Shown here: positions 1 to 8,975 of the stretch, one piece after another
How positions within the stretch are numbered: the stretch's first letter is position 1
How the letters are laid out: every line of letters starts with the position of its first letter
Assembly (NCBI GenBank): GCA_011634665.1
Contig: WAEK01000042.1
Location: 1-50,952 of the forward strand
Source of the DNA: Mortierella sp. BCC40632
Lineage: Eukaryota; Mortierellomycota; Mortierellomycetes; Mortierellales; Mortierellaceae
Direction: 5' to 3'
DNA: 50,952 nt
The notes under the pieces: model-generated
What the model was told of the DNA's origin: nothing
Seen by the model: the letters and a program-made list of their open reading frames with translations, nothing else
The model's database searches: none
Made by a program: the position numbers and the translations under genes

Positions 1-480
1 GATAGACCAGAAAAATTCTGAAATAATAATCACGAAAATTGGTTACTTGATTCATCGAAGAGATGCCCTATTTTTTAAGAAGAGATACTTTTTTCCGCTT
101 ACGTTTTAATTAAAATAAGAATTATCCGGAGTGCAGCTCTCCCGTTTTAATTCTTTTGTATAAAACTAAAAACTCTTCTTTTAGGATTCCAAATTCAGCA
201 GTAACGGCTAGTATCGCTTATTTTGGATAACTTATTTTACCTTTATTTTGTATGGAAAACTAAAAAAAAATTTTCAAGATTTTAAGATTATTAGCCAATT
301 ATGTTCAAAAAAAGAAGGAGAAGATCGAATCCTTAATCTTATATTTAACGAACACAATGAATAATTTTAAGATTGTATCTACTTATAAAAGAGTAAAAAA
401 TATTTAAGTTTTAGGGCAAATAAAAAAAAAATTATTGATTTGATTTCATCGAACACCTTTTATTGAAGGAGAAGTGATAT
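1..480. other. AT-rich stretch with no recognisable gene
   Basis: No conserved reading frame or tRNA was recognised. It lies upstream of a GIY-YIG remnant and is probably interior sequence of the nad5 intron whose 3' end is near 1369. The 5' exons of nad5 are therefore outside the window. Confidence 0.4.
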
Positions 481-489
481 AGGCCACAA

Positions 490-955
490 AAAAAATTTTT
501 AAACCCAAATTTAACATATTACTAGTTGCGGGTTCTTTACTAGGTTATAAACATAGTGAAGTAACTCTTGCTTTTAATGAGTGAAGCTAAATCTGGGGAG
601 AATCATCCAATGTTTGGTATAAGAGGTGAGAATCATCCAAACTTTGGTAAAACTGTTTTAGCAGAAACTAAAGTTAAAATGAGTGTTGCCAAGAAAGGTG
701 AAAACAATCCAATGTTTGGTAAAACTCATTCTGAGGAAACAATTGCTAAATTGAGAATCGCTAAAACAGGAAAAACTCATACTGCTGAAACGAAAGCTAA
801 AATTAGAATTGCTAGAGGTTCAACTATATTTATTCAACTAGAGAGGCAGGAAAGTTCTTTGAATGTTCTCATGTAACAATTGTAAATTATTTGAATAGTG
901 GTAAGTTATTTAAAGATCAGTGGATTTTATCCGCATCTTTAATAACTAAGGAATA
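490..955 (+). pseudogene. GIY-YIG homing endonuclease, C-terminal remnant
   Basis: Only the C-terminal part of a GIY-YIG endonuclease is visible. It begins near a 'NILL.AGSLLGYKHS' segment, continues through four or five NUMOD3-type DNA-binding repeats of the form GENxPxFGKTHS.ET.AK, and ends in a degenerate NUMOD1 helix-turn-helix module ('LFKDQWILS') stopping near 955. The catalytic GIY...YIG domain is missing and at least two frame changes occur (near 570 and 835). Families of this type cut DNA to spread their host intron or cassette. It lies in the nad5 intron upstream of that intron's ribozyme core. Probably dead. Confidence 0.7.
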
Positions 956-1084
956 GGATAATATATAATAAGGAAATTTGGAAAGGAAATCTTATCTTCT
1001 TGAATATTAATGAGATAATATGTTAATAAAGGTATAATTAGGGATTGAGCAAGATTATAATCAAACAATCCTATACTTATATAT

Positions 1085-1369
1085 ATCGGTGAAAACGGTT
1101 AAAGAGAATATACTCCAAGACCGTCGGCAGTTATAAATGTCGCTACAGACTGGTTCACCAAGGTTAGGCTGAAATGTCTGTCTAAATGTACAGTCGGGCC
1201 CTATAACGAGTGCGAGATCGTAGGGAGGAAATATTTATCAAAAAAACACTACGCACAGTGGATAGCCTTTCCGCAAAGGTCATAAACTCCTAAGTAGAGA
1301 AACTACTCTTAATGTCTATTTCTTAGTGATAATTTCAGAGGCGACATTAAGGCAAGTTAATTAGGGTTG
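1085..1369 (+). mobile_element. Group I intron core (3' part) in nad5
   Basis: The segment shows 'GTGAAAACGGTTAA', 'AGACCGTCGG', 'CGCTACAGACTGG' and 'GTACAGTCGG' in order, reading as the P3/P7 pairing strands of a group I ribozyme. The same series occurs at 17638, 18785 and 27592. The 3' splice site is placed after G1369, because the nad5 reading frame resumes at 1370 and group I introns end in G. The 5' splice site is not in the window. Confidence 0.7.
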
Positions 1370-1445
1370 TTCAATGTTAATACCAGTTGTATTTATTTCT
1401 TCATTAGTTCATATGTATTCAATTTCATATATGGGAGCTGATCCT
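1370..1445 (+). CDS. nad5: nad5 internal exon (NADH dehydrogenase subunit 5)
   Basis: The 76-nt exon encodes 'SMLIPVVFISSLVHMYSISY' plus MGADP, the family's conserved early segment just before the 'HxQRFFSYL' stretch. That stretch resumes at 3617. Nad5 is a proton-pumping membrane subunit of complex I in the inner mitochondrial membrane. Boundaries follow group I rules: the exon starts after an intron-terminal G and ends in T (CCT). The reading frame runs on into the following intron, which places the intron-encoded endonuclease in frame with the exon. Earlier nad5 exons lie upstream of the window. Confidence 0.85.
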
Positions 1446-1766
1446 GCCAAATATTTTGGGAAAATATTATTTGGGATAAAACTGCCAAACTCCGGGGAAG
1501 CCTTAAAGCTTATGATACCAAGCCTCGGCCGCAAGTCCGTAGGTGGATGGAGTAATGACCCATGTACGGTAACAAGTCATAAGATAGACAAAAGAAAAAT
1601 AGGCAATCGCGGATCTAAATCATCATTAATTTTTAATGGTGTAAAAGAGCAACGAGTATACGGTAGTTGGTGCATAGTTAAATATAATCCTATGCATTTT
1701 AGATGTACTCTAATGGGTTTCGAAAGAAACTATCAATTCAAAATCCCTTCTAACCAATTAAATCGC

Positions 1767-2324
1767 AGAGAATTTTCTACTTCTAAAGGTTCATCAAATC
1801 TAAACCCTTGGTTTTGGAGTGGTCTTATAGATGCTGAAGGTAGCTTCAGTCTTATAATAAGTAATAGTAAAACACATAAAACAGGGTGGCGAGTAGAACC
1901 AAAATTCCAATTAGGTCTAGATAAACGAGATTTATCATTATTATTACAATTACAAGAATTTTTTGGTGGAATCGGAACGATATATACAAATTCCTCATCT
2001 GATATGTTAAACTATACAATTAACTCTAAAAAAGATTTAACAATACTAATAACTTTTTTAGAAAAATATCCATTATTAACTCAAAAAGCTGCGGATTTTA
2101 TTTTGTTTAAAGAAGCAATTAATTTAATGAATAATAAAGCTCATCTTTCGATAGAAGGGATTTATCAAATTATTAATTTGAAAGCTTCAATGAATAAAGG
2201 TTTATCCGATTTTTTAAAATCTGAGTTTAAAAATTTTACTCCTGTTGAAAGAGAAATCATTAATACTGAAAACATCCCTGATCCTAATTGGATTTCAGGA
2301 TTTACTTCAGGTTCATCTGTCTAA
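1767..2324 (+). pseudogene. LAGLIDADG_1 endonuclease, N-terminal half (interrupted)
   Basis: The frame is continuous with the nad5 exon upstream (from 1374) through intron RNA sequence. The protein domain starts near 'NPWFWSGLIDAEGSF', the first LAGLIDADG motif, and runs for a typical single domain. It reaches the second motif, 'WISGFTSG', where it breaks at 2320. The rest of the second domain ('FDIRISQSRSKTGFRV' onward) resumes in frame at 3213. Everything between is another endonuclease cassette. As it stands the protein would lack its second active-site half and should be inactive as a monomeric two-domain enzyme. Confidence 0.8.
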
Positions 2325-2359
2325 ATAGGGGGCCTGATGAGAATGTTTATAAATAACAA

Positions 2360-2429
2360 GAATTGATTAAAAGATAGTTTAATTCAAGTCGAGCTTTAAT
2401 TAGCACGTCATCAAAAGTTCAAGTCTAAT
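2360..2429 (+). other. Conserved structured leader of LAGLIDADG_2 cassette
   Basis: This leader matches the one before the paralogous cassette gene at 21201. Shared blocks are 'AATTGATTAAAAGATAGTTT', a hairpin with changed stem but similar loop (CGAGC.TTTAATTA.GCACG here; CATGT.CTTAATTG.ACATG there), and 'AGTTCAA.TCTAAT'. The layout resembles part of a tRNA but I cannot build a full cloverleaf. It may be a processing or expression signal for the cassette. Confidence 0.4.
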
Positions 2430-3143
2430 ATGTTTACAATTTTTAAATTAATAGGTGCTGGTTCTGTAAAAGGTGCAGGTTTTGTTAATAGATCTTATAG
2501 TACTAAAAGATTAACTAATGTTGAGAGAAATTCTTTTACTGTTTCTCCAGAATTACATGAGGTAATTATAGGCTTATCTTTAGGAGATTTACATATCCGT
2601 AGAGATTATAGAAATGCTTTATTAGTATTTGAGCAAGGTTTAATAAATGAAGCATATTTATTACATTTATATGATTTATTTAAAGGTTATTGTGGTACAG
2701 GCCCTAAATACGGTGAACGTAAACCTGATTTTCGAACAGGGAAAATTTACTCTAGGGTTTCTTTTGCCACTTATTCTTTACCTTGTTTCAATTATTATCG
2801 TGATTTATTTTATGTAGATGGAGTTAAGAGAATTCCTTTGAACATTGGTGAACTTTTAACTTCTAGATCTTTAGCTTATTGGTTAATGGATGATTCTTTT
2901 AAACACAGTACTAGTTTAAGCATTTGTACTGAATCTTATTCAGAACAAGAAGTATTATTACTTATATCTGTTTTAAAGGAGAAATTCAATATTAATTGTA
3001 ATCCTATGAAACGAGATTCTAATAAATTAAGAATTTACGTGAGAACTAAATCCTTAAATGATTTAAGAAATTTAGTTTCACCTTATTTTGTGCCATCTAT
3101 GATGTATAAAATGAGTAAGGACAACATTGATAGTAACGGATAA
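2430..3143 (+). CDS. LAGLIDADG_2 family homing endonuclease (237 aa)
   Basis: The first motif is 'LHEVIIGLSLGDLHI' and the second 'SLAYWLMDDSF', where paralogues here have DDG. Between them lies the family pattern 'FEQG.I.EAYLLHLYDLF', then '[19 protein letters not shown]'. The C-terminus ends 'SPYFVPSMMYKM'. The frame is intact and about the size of its paralogues at 10838, 21201 and 46147. The protein should be a DNA double-strand endonuclease that spreads its own cassette. It begins with a short extension containing 'YSTKRLTNVER', shared by all four paralogues. The cassette sits inside a different endonuclease gene, so it does not depend on an intron of its own. Confidence 0.85.
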   Translation: MFTIFKLIGAGSVKGAGFVNRSYSTKRLTNVERNSFTVSPELHEVIIGLSLGDLHIRRDYRNALLVFEQGLINEAYLLHLYDLFKGYCGTGPKYGERKPDFRTGKIYSRVSFATYSLPCFNYYRDLFYVDGVKRIPLNIGELLTSRSLAYWLMDDSFKHSTSLSICTESYSEQEVLLLISVLKEKFNINCNPMKRDSNKLRIYVRTKSLNDLRNLVSPYFVPSMMYKMSKDNIDSNG

Positions 3144-3180
3144 TCTATTTTAAGTGTTATAATTAATTCTTATTTTTTAT

Positions 3181-3201
3181 TAAACACCCCCATCGGGCCC
3201 C
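3181..3201 (+). terminator. AACACCCCC-type 3' end motif
   Basis: 'TAAACACCCCCATCGGGCCC' follows the cassette gene. Very similar strings follow genes and HEGs throughout the window, always on the sense strand (for example 21911, 28678, 32781, 45146 and 47838 on +; 43631 and 50712 on -). A role in transcript 3'-end formation is inferred. Confidence 0.4.
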
Positions 3202-3212
3202 TATAAACTAGT

Positions 3213-3591
3213 ATATTTCGATATAAGAATTAGCCAATCAAGAAGTAAAACAGGTTTTCGAGTTCAATTAAGATTTAGAATTAATCAACATGATAGAGAT
3301 AAAAAATTAATGGAAACTATCATAAAATATCTAGGTGCTGGAAAATTGTATAAGTATTCCGATAAAGCTGCTGTAGTAATAATGATTACTAAATTTTCGG
3401 ATATCTCTAATATAATAATCCCTCTATTTAAGGAAAATCCTTTGCTTGGTGTAAAACATCTTGATTATCTTGATTGGTGTAAAGTTGCTATGTTAATGAT
3501 AGATAATTCTCATCTTACACCTGAAGGATTAAATTTAATACGGAAAATAAAGTCTGGGATAAATAGAGGTAGAGATATTTCTAATATTTAA
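3213..3591 (+). pseudogene. LAGLIDADG_1 endonuclease, C-terminal half (displaced)
   Basis: This is the continuation of the gene broken at 2320. It encodes 'FDIRISQSRSKTGFRV', then the second half-domain ('IIKYLGAGKLYKYSDKAAVV', 'LGVKHLDYLDWCKVAMLM', '[20 protein letters not shown]'), and stops at 3591. The intron's 3' end follows 25 nt later. The internal ATG at 3310 is not expected to be a genuine start, because the domain begins before it. Confidence 0.8.
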
Positions 3592-3616
3592 TTGCATGAT
3601 TAATTTGATTGCCATG

Positions 3617-4384
3617 CACACTCAGAGATTCTTTAGTTATTTATCAGCTTTTACTTTCTCTATGCTATTATTAGTATGTGGAGATAATTTATTAGTATTA
3701 TTCGTAGGTTGGGAAGGTGTAGGTGTTTGCTCGTATTTACTAATTAGTTTTTGGTTTACAAGAATAGCTGCTACTAAATCAGCAATACAAGCTATAGTTA
3801 CTAATAAAGTAGGTGATTGGGGAATGTCTATTGCTCTTTTTGCAATTATTTTTGTATTTGGGAATTTAGATTATTCTAATATATTCTCTTTAGCTCCATA
3901 TATTAATACTGATATTTTAACATTTATTAGTTTATGTTTATTAATAGGTGTTATGGCTAAGTCCGCTCAATTAGGTCTGCACGCTTGGCTACCTACGGCC
4001 ATGGAGGGTCCTACTCCAGTTTCAGCTTTAATTCACTCAGCGACAATGGTAACAGCTGGAATTTTTTTAATGATTAGAACTTCACCATTATTAGAATATA
4101 GTAGTACAGCATTAATAATAATCACATGTTTAGGTTCATTATCTGCATTTGTTTTTGCTTCTATCGGATTAGTTCAAAATGATCTTAAACGAATAATTGC
4201 TTATTCAACAGCTAGTCAATTAGGATATTTAGGTGCAGTTTGTGGTTTAAGCCAATATAACATAGCTTTTTATCATATTATTAATCATGCTTTCTTTTTT
4301 AAAGCACTTCTTTTCTTAGCAGCCGGTTCAGTTATCCATGCGATGGCTGATGAACAGGACGTTAGAAAAATGGGGGAGGTTTAG
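3617..4384 (+). CDS. nad5: nad5 central exon
   Basis: The exon begins '[12 protein letters not shown]', directly continuing 'YMGADP' at 1445. It covers the conserved core of Nad5: '[20 protein letters not shown]', '[20 protein letters not shown]', '[17 protein letters not shown]' and '[20 protein letters not shown]'. These are the proton-channel transmembrane helices of complex I. The frame is intact until '[10 protein letters not shown]', where an extra base near 4376 breaks it; the homologous protein continues in the next frame ('[10 protein letters not shown]'). That break lies in a G-run and may be a sequencing error. Confidence 0.9.
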   Translation, partial: HTQRFFSYLSAFTFSMLLLVCGDNLLVLFVGWEGVGVCSYLLISFWFTRIAATKSAIQAIVTNKVGDWGMSIALFAIIFVFGNLDYSNIFSLAPYINTDILTFISLCLLIGVMAKSAQLGLHAWLPTAMEGPTPVSALIHSATMVTAGIFLMIRTSPLLEYSSTALIIITCLGSLSAFVFASIGLVQNDLKRIIAYSTASQLGYLGAVCGLSQYNIAFYHIINHAFFFKALLFLAAGSVIHAMADEQDVRKMGEV

Positions 4385-5298
4385 CTCACTTATTGCCGTA
4401 TACTTTCGTAGTAATGTTTATAGCCGCTCTAAGTAACATCGCTTTTCCGTTCTTATCTGGTTTCTATTCGAAAGAGATAATTATATTATCAGGATTCGGA
4501 CAGTACACATTTCAAGGTTTTTCGCCTATTGGTTAACAACCTTAGCAGCTTTTTTACTTCTATTTATACTACTAGATTGTTATATTTAACATTCTTTTCA
4601 ATACCTAATGGTCCTAGAAATAATTATGAGAATACTCATGAAGCTCCTTTCTTTTATGGCAATTCCATTAGGAATACTTGCTATACTGTCAGTAGTTTTT
4701 GGTTATTTAAGTAAAGATCTGTTTATTGGAATGGGAAGTGATTTCTTTGGAAATGCAGTATTCATTCATCCAAACAATATTATAACTTGTGGATGCTGAA
4801 TTTGCAATACCATTGTTCATTAAATTATTACCATCTATCTTAACAATTTTTGGTTTTGTAGGTACATTATTATTCTATGAGTTTGTTCCTAACATTTTAG
4901 TTGAAATTAAACTGTCTAAATTGGGAAGAACGATATATACGTTCCTTAACCAAAAATATTTCTTTGATTTAGTTTATTCTCGTTTAGTAGTTTTAATCCT
5001 TAATTTAGGATACATAACACACAAAGTAGTGGATAGAGGTGTACTAGAATTAGTAGGTCCAACAGGATTGACTAATTTATTCTCTAGTACTAGTAGAAAT
5101 TTAGCTTCAGTAGATAATGGGTACATCCCAAACTACGCCTTGTATATCATTTTATCTGTTATCACATTAACAGCATCAGTGTTATACCTAGATGATGCAA
5201 GATTACTATTAGTGTTTGTTTCTACTTTATTTGTTTTAAATTCTCGTCGTTTTACAACAAAGACAAACTCCCCCACTCAGAAGGTTTTTTTTATTTAA
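4376..5298 (+). pseudogene. nad5: nad5 C-terminal coding region, copy 1 (several frameshifts)
   Basis: All of the Nad5 C-terminal sequence is present but split over frames. It runs from '[14 protein letters not shown]' through 'FYSKEIIILSGFGQYTFQG', 'NNYENTHEAPFF' and 'SVVFGYLSKDLFIGMGSDFF' to 'DAEFAIPLFIKLLPSILTI', ending at 5298. Frame changes occur near 4376, 4520, 4553, 4660 and 4790, mostly in T or G runs. From 4789 the frame is open to the end and includes the last transmembrane helix, which copy 2 (6485-6997) lacks. Either these are assembly errors in the functional gene, or this copy is decaying. Confidence 0.7.
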
Positions 5299-5505
5299 AT
5301 AAAGTAAATAAATTAGGTTCTTTTTGGGACTACATATCAAACTCGAAAATTTCATATGTCAAGTTTATTTAGAAAAAATATTGAAAACAATAATGGGATT
5401 AATACAGATTTAGAGCCGAAAATGACGAATTTTATTAATTTTAATCCTTTAAAAATATATGATAATGCTAATTCTAAAAAATCTATCATTTTATCAGAAA
5501 ACAAA

Positions 5506-5551
5506 GGTAAAAGCTCCCTCCCTGGGGTTTTTTTTTCGGGGAGGTAAAGCT
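5506..5551 (+). repeat. GC double hairpin element (degenerate)
   Basis: The flanking copies are GGTAAAAGCT and GGTAAAGCT. The inner inverted copy has decayed to a T-run. Removing the element restores the frame from 'SENKG' to 'KAGIYMW'. Confidence 0.6.
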
Positions 5552-5824
5552 GGTATTTATATGTGGAAACATATAGAAAGCGATAGAATTTATATTGGTT
5601 CTGCATTTGATTTATCTAATCGATTACAAGATTATTATATTTCTAGAGGACTTCTTCATCACGGATATTCAGCATTTACTTTATCAATCTTAGAATATAT
5701 AAATATCTCGGGATTATCTGTTGAAGAATCACATAATTTAATCATTGAAAGTGAGCAAAAAAAATATCTTGATATAATATTTTTGTAGAGACGAACCTAA
5801 TACTTATAATATACTTAAAATAGC

Positions 5825-5831
5825 GCGCAGC
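5825..5831 (+). repeat. 7-nt GCGCAGC insert before CGG
   Basis: 'ATAGC-GCGCAGC-CGGATC': deleting the seven bases restores Lys-Ile-Ala-Gly-Ser-Ser. The same insert occurs at 20375, 26932, 32001, 41116, 41625 and 48250. Confidence 0.7.
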
Positions 5832-6484
5832 CGGATCTTCCCTAGATTCAAACATAGTGAAGAATCAATAGCTAAAAAGAAGTGGTACAAATCATTATTT
5901 AATAAATCTCTTTCTGCAGAAACTAAAACTTTAATTAGTGTTGCATGACTGGTGATAAAAACCCTCGAGGTTTTTTAGGTAAATCTCATTCAGCAGACAC
6001 TAAAGCTTTATTGAGTGAAATCAATTTAGGTGAGAATAGTCCTAGATTTGGAAAATTTCATACTGCTGATACTAAGGCCTTATTAAGTGAAATCAATTTA
6101 GGTAAGAATAATCCGATGTTTGTAAAAAACACATACTGCTGATACTAAAGCTTTAATGAGTCTTCAAGAGCTGGTGAAAATAACCCAATGAGTAAAATAG
6201 TATATGTTTATTCATTAAATCCAGAGACAAAAGAAACTATACTGTATAAATCTTTTAATACTTGTACTGATGCTGCTAAATTCTTTGACTGTTCCACACG
6301 TACTATAACAAATTATTTAGATAAAAATAAATTATATAAAAAACAATGGATTTTATCTTCATTTTTAGTAAGAGATAATAGCTAAAAAATAATAGCTGGA
6401 GCCTATGTTATAAGGGTCATGAAATTACTCATAATTTCTTGTTAAAGTGTCTGCTGCTACGCAAGGCTATAACACTAACCGACA

Positions 6485-6997
6485 ATAACTATGAGAATAC
6501 ACACGAAGCTCCTTTCTTTATGGCAATCCCATTAGGTATATTAGCTATGTTATCAGTAGTTTTCGGTTATTTATCAAAAGACTTGTTTATCGGGATGGGT
6601 TCAGATTTTTTTGCTAATGCAATATTTGTTCATCCTAATAATATAATTTTAATAGATGCTGAATTTGCAATACCATTGTTCATTAAATTGTTACCATCTA
6701 TCTTAACAATTTGTGGATTTTTAGGTACTTTATTATTTTACGAGTTTGTACCAAATATCCTGGTTGAAATTAAACTGCTAAATTGGGAAGAACGATATAT
6801 ACGTTCCTTAACCAAAAATACTTCTTTGATTTAGTTTATTCTCGTTTAGTTGGTTTAGTTTTAAATCTAGGATATATGACTCATAAAATCATCGATAGAG
6901 GTACACTAGAATTAGTAGGTCCAACAGGATTAACTAATCTTTTCTCTAGTACTAGTCGAAATTTAGCATCAGTAGATAACGGATATATCCCAAACTA
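6485..6997 (+). pseudogene. nad5: nad5 C-terminal coding region, copy 2
   Basis: This is a second copy of 4620-5130. It starts at 'NNYENTHEAPFFMAIPLGIL' and runs through 'SVVFGYLSKDLFIGMGSDFF' to 'TSRNLASVDNGYIPN', where a stop occurs at 6995. The first 290 nt are free of the frameshifts seen in copy 1, but a single base is lost near 6775. It lacks the final helix present in copy 1. The two copies are similar but not identical at synonymous positions. I infer that the endonuclease cassette between them brought in one of the two 3' ends. Confidence 0.75.
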
Positions 6998-7125
6998 GGT
7001 TTTTAAATAAGTTCGATTCTTCTCCCGCCCAAACCAAAACAAACTCCCCCCGTTGGCCCCCCGAGCATACTAAAATAAATATAGAGTGATTATTTAACGG
7101 GTTATTTAATTAAAATTATATTAAT
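6998..7125 (+). other. Spacer with C-run motif variant
   Basis: The spacer contains 'AAACTCCCCCCGTTGGCCCC' near 7038, a variant of the AACACCCCC 3'-end motif, after nad5 copy 2. No gene was seen. Confidence 0.4.
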
Positions 7126-7196
7126 AAGACAATAGCTTAACGTAAAGCTTTCTGCTCATAACGGAACTGATGGAAGTTCGACTCTTCCTTGTCTTA
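7126..7196 (+). tRNA. trnM: tRNA-Met (anticodon CAU)
   Basis: A full cloverleaf can be drawn: acceptor AAGACAA/TTGTCTT, D-arm GCTT-AACGTA-AAGC, anticodon arm TTCTG-CTCATAA-CGGAA with anticodon CAT, and T-arm GGAAG-TTCGACT-CTTCC. The sequence does not tell me whether it is the initiator or the elongator form, or an Ile tRNA with modified CAU. It lies between nad5 copy 2 and the inverted repeat at 7200. Confidence 0.85.
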
Positions 7197-7199
7197 ACA

Positions 7200-7362
7200 A
7201 ATTTCTACCTTTATATTAAGGTAATATTATTTAATATAGTATACAGATCTGTATATTATTGAATTCTTTAATTTTTTTTAATTAAGTTGAATATTTCGTT
7301 ATTTTTTTATTTAAACCAATAAAAATACTTAATTATTTTTTATAATAAATTAAAGTGCTTAT
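7200..7362 (+). repeat. Inverted repeat, left arm (partner 39087-39250)
   Basis: About 160 nt match the reverse complement of 39087-39250 with few differences. Shared blocks include 'AATTTCTACCTTTATATTAA', 'ATACAGATCTGTATA' and 'AAAAATACTTAATTATTTTT'. The left arm follows tRNA-Met, and the right arm lies next to a decayed tRNA on the minus strand. Confidence 0.85.
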
Positions 7363-7625
7363 TTAGTTAAAATTTAAACCCATAATATTAATATTATATG
7401 TGAGGAAGCTAAAAAATAACTCTAAATTAAAAACTAATTTATTTTATTATTTTTCATGAATTTTTATTTAAAAAGTTTTCTTTCTTCTAGGAAAAAGAAA
7501 TTCTTTAGTGCCTAATAAAAAGATAGATGTAAATAATAAAAATATTATATTTCTGTAAAGGAATATACCTTTTTCATTTTGTCTTAATAAAGCATTATTA
7601 ATTTTGATTTTATAGTGATGGAAGA
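7363..7625 (+). other. AT-rich leader region upstream of cob
   Basis: No gene was recognised. The reading frame on the opposite strand here has low-complexity composition and is probably spurious. The cob promoter or transcript 5' end may lie here. Confidence 0.35.
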
Positions 7626-7718
7626 TTGAGGAATATAAAAAAATATAAAAATATTTTGAAACTTTTAAAAACTCATCCATTTTTAAGTATAGTTAATAGT
7701 TATTTAATTGATTCACCT
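7626..7718 (+). CDS. cob: cob exon 1 (apocytochrome b)
   Basis: The exon encodes 'LKLLKTHPFLSIVNSYLIDS' plus P, the conserved N-terminus of cytochrome b. No in-frame ATG precedes it, so TTG at 7626 or TTG at 7656 is the likely start; the second gives the more usual length. It ends in CCT before a group I intron, and exon 2 resumes in frame with '[12 protein letters not shown]'. Cytochrome b is the diheme membrane subunit of complex III. All eight exons together (93+249+81+36+171+16+395+147) give 1,188 nt, divisible by three. Confidence 0.85.
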
Positions 7719-8975
7719 GCCAAATGTTTTGGGAAAACATTTATTGGGTTCATACTGCCAAATTCCGGGGACACCCTAAAACTTATGATACCAAGCCTCG
7801 GCCGCAAGTCCGTAGGTGGATGGAGTAATGACCCATGTACGGTAACAAGTCATAAGATAGACAAAAGAAAAATGGGCAATCGCGGATCTAAATCAGCGTT
7901 TACGCCGTTAAGTGTATTTACATTTAATAGTGTAAACATTGTAAAAGAGCAACGAGTAGACGGTAGTAGATGCATAATATATTTATTTATGCATTTAAGG
8001 TATACTCTAATGGGTTTCGAAAGAAACTATCAATTCAAAAACCTTTCTAATCAATTAAATATTAAATCTCTATTTTTACATTTTTCGCAATTTGAGGGTA
8101 TTTTATATTTCTCCGTATTGTTATTTTCATTGACTAATCTCTCAATATTTGAATTTTTCTCTGATTCTTTCTTTAATTTATCATGTATTGTACCTGTAAT
8201 GATATATCCAAATGCTCGAACATCTAAACCTCAGATATTAAATGAAAATAAAAATAAAGCTGGAATTTATATGTGGGTTAACACTATATCTGGTAAAATT
8301 TATATTGGCTCAGCAATAAATTTGTCTAAGCGATTTTATAGATATTTTTCTCCTTTAGCATTAAAAAGAGACGATACATATATTTGTAGAGCACTTCTTC
8401 ATCACACTCATTCCGCTTTTTCTTTACACATTATTGAATATATAGATATTAAAGGTTTCTCTTTAGAAGAGGCTCGTGATATGGTATTAGACAAAGAGCA
8501 GTTTTATCTAGATATAATCTTTTCAATAAATAAAGAGAATATATTTAATATAAATCCTACTGCTGGATCATCACTTGGTTACAAACATTCACCTGAATCA
8601 CTTGCTAAATTTTCAGGTGAAAATCATCCTTTATTTGGTAAAACTCTTTCAGCAGGAACTTTAGAATTAATCCGTGAAGCTCTGTCTGGTGAAAATAACC
8701 CTATGTTTGGTAAGAGTCATTCAGCTGAGACTTTAGCTAAAATGAGTTCCGCTCATAAGGGTAAAACTCATTCTGCTGAAACTAAAGCAAAGATGAGTGC
8801 AGCTAAAAAAACCACTATTTATGTTTATGATAGACAGGGTACACTAGTAAATAGTTTTTGTTCAAGTAAAGAAACAGCTAAATATTTTAAGTGTAGCTAT
8901 ATGACAATTTATAGACATACAGATAAGAATAAATTATTTAGAGACCAATGGATTTTATCAACATCGGAAAAATAA
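7626..8975 (+). CDS. GIY-YIG endonuclease encoded in cob intron 1, in frame with exon 1
   Basis: The 449-codon frame begins in cob exon 1, reads through the ribozyme 5' part, and enters an intact GIY-YIG endonuclease. Catalytic motifs are 'AGIYMWVNTISGKIYIGSAI' with the following 'NLSKRF' arginine and 'DKEQFYLD' glutamate. NUMOD3 repeats follow ('GENHPLFGKT', '[15 protein letters not shown]'), then a C-terminal NUMOD1 module ('AKYFKCSYMTIYRH', 'FRDQWILS'). It is one of the few complete GIY-YIG genes in the window. It is probably released from an exon-fused precursor by proteolysis, as is known for other intron-encoded endonucleases. A homologous ribozyme in nad5 carries a LAGLIDADG gene instead. 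Confidence 0.85.
   Translation: MRNIKKYKNILKLLKTHPFLSIVNSYLIDSPAKCFGKTFIGFILPNSGDTLKLMIPSLGRKSVGGWSNDPCTVTSHKIDKRKMGNRGSKSAFTPLSVFTFNSVNIVKEQRVDGSRCIIYLFMHLRYTLMGFERNYQFKNLSNQLNIKSLFLHFSQFEGILYFSVLLFSLTNLSIFEFFSDSFFNLSCIVPVMIYPNARTSKPQILNENKNKAGIYMWVNTISGKIYIGSAINLSKRFYRYFSPLALKRDDTYICRALLHHTHSAFSLHIIEYIDIKGFSLEEARDMVLDKEQFYLDIIFSINKENIFNINPTAGSSLGYKHSPESLAKFSGENHPLFGKTLSAGTLELIREALSGENNPMFGKSHSAETLAKMSSAHKGKTHSAETKAKMSAAKKTTIYVYDRQGTLVNSFCSSKETAKYFKCSYMTIYRHTDKNKLFRDQWILSTSEK

Larger units (their letters stand above)
2321..3212 (+). mobile_element. LAGLIDADG_2 cassette inserted inside another endonuclease gene
   Basis: The cassette contains a roughly 75-nt leader, a complete LAGLIDADG_2 gene (2430-3143) and the terminal AACACCCCC motif. 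Removing it joins 'TCATCTGT' to 'ATATTTCG' and restores one continuous LAGLIDADG_1 frame. It interrupts the codons just after the second LAGLIDADG motif of the host gene. A 2-nt GT occurs at both junctions. Confidence 0.75.
1446..3616 (+). mobile_element. Group I intron in nad5 carrying nested homing endonucleases
   Basis: The intron separates nad5 'YMGADP' from 'HTQRFFSYL'. Its first 200 nt ('CTGCCAAA.TCCGGGGA', 'CCTCGGCCGCAAGTCCGTAG', 'GGTAACAAGTCATAAGATAG') are nearly identical to the start of cob intron 1 at 7719, and both introns end in 'TTTGATTGCCATG'. The ribozyme has therefore moved between genes. Here it carries a LAGLIDADG gene, whereas the cob copy carries a GIY-YIG gene. A second endonuclease cassette (2321-3212) has invaded the first. 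Confidence 0.8.
5346..6384 (+). pseudogene. GIY-YIG endonuclease pseudogene between two nad5 3' ends
   Basis: A GIY-YIG gene broken in several places. It opens with 'NPLKIYDNANSKKS', is interrupted by a GC double hairpin (5506-5551), and then shows '[20 protein letters not shown]', the GIY and YIG halves of the catalytic domain. A frame change near 5785 follows, then a 7-nt GCGCAGC insert (5825-5831), NUMOD3 repeats (5945-6140), and a NUMOD1 module ending 'KKQWILSSFLV' at 6384. It lies between two copies of the nad5 3' coding region, as expected of a cassette that duplicated its host's 3' end. Confidence 0.75.

Noticed and set aside
1374..2324. A single 316-aa protein from the nad5 exon to 2324
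   Set aside because: The middle part is translated ribozyme sequence. Only the nad5 exon and the LAGLIDADG half are protein-like.
5352..5606. Minus-strand frame opposite the GIY-YIG gene
   Set aside because: A shadow of the well-supported GIY-YIG coding sequence on the plus strand.
7468..7680. Minus-strand 70-codon frame upstream of cob
   Set aside because: Low-complexity composition, no family match, and it overlaps the cob start region.
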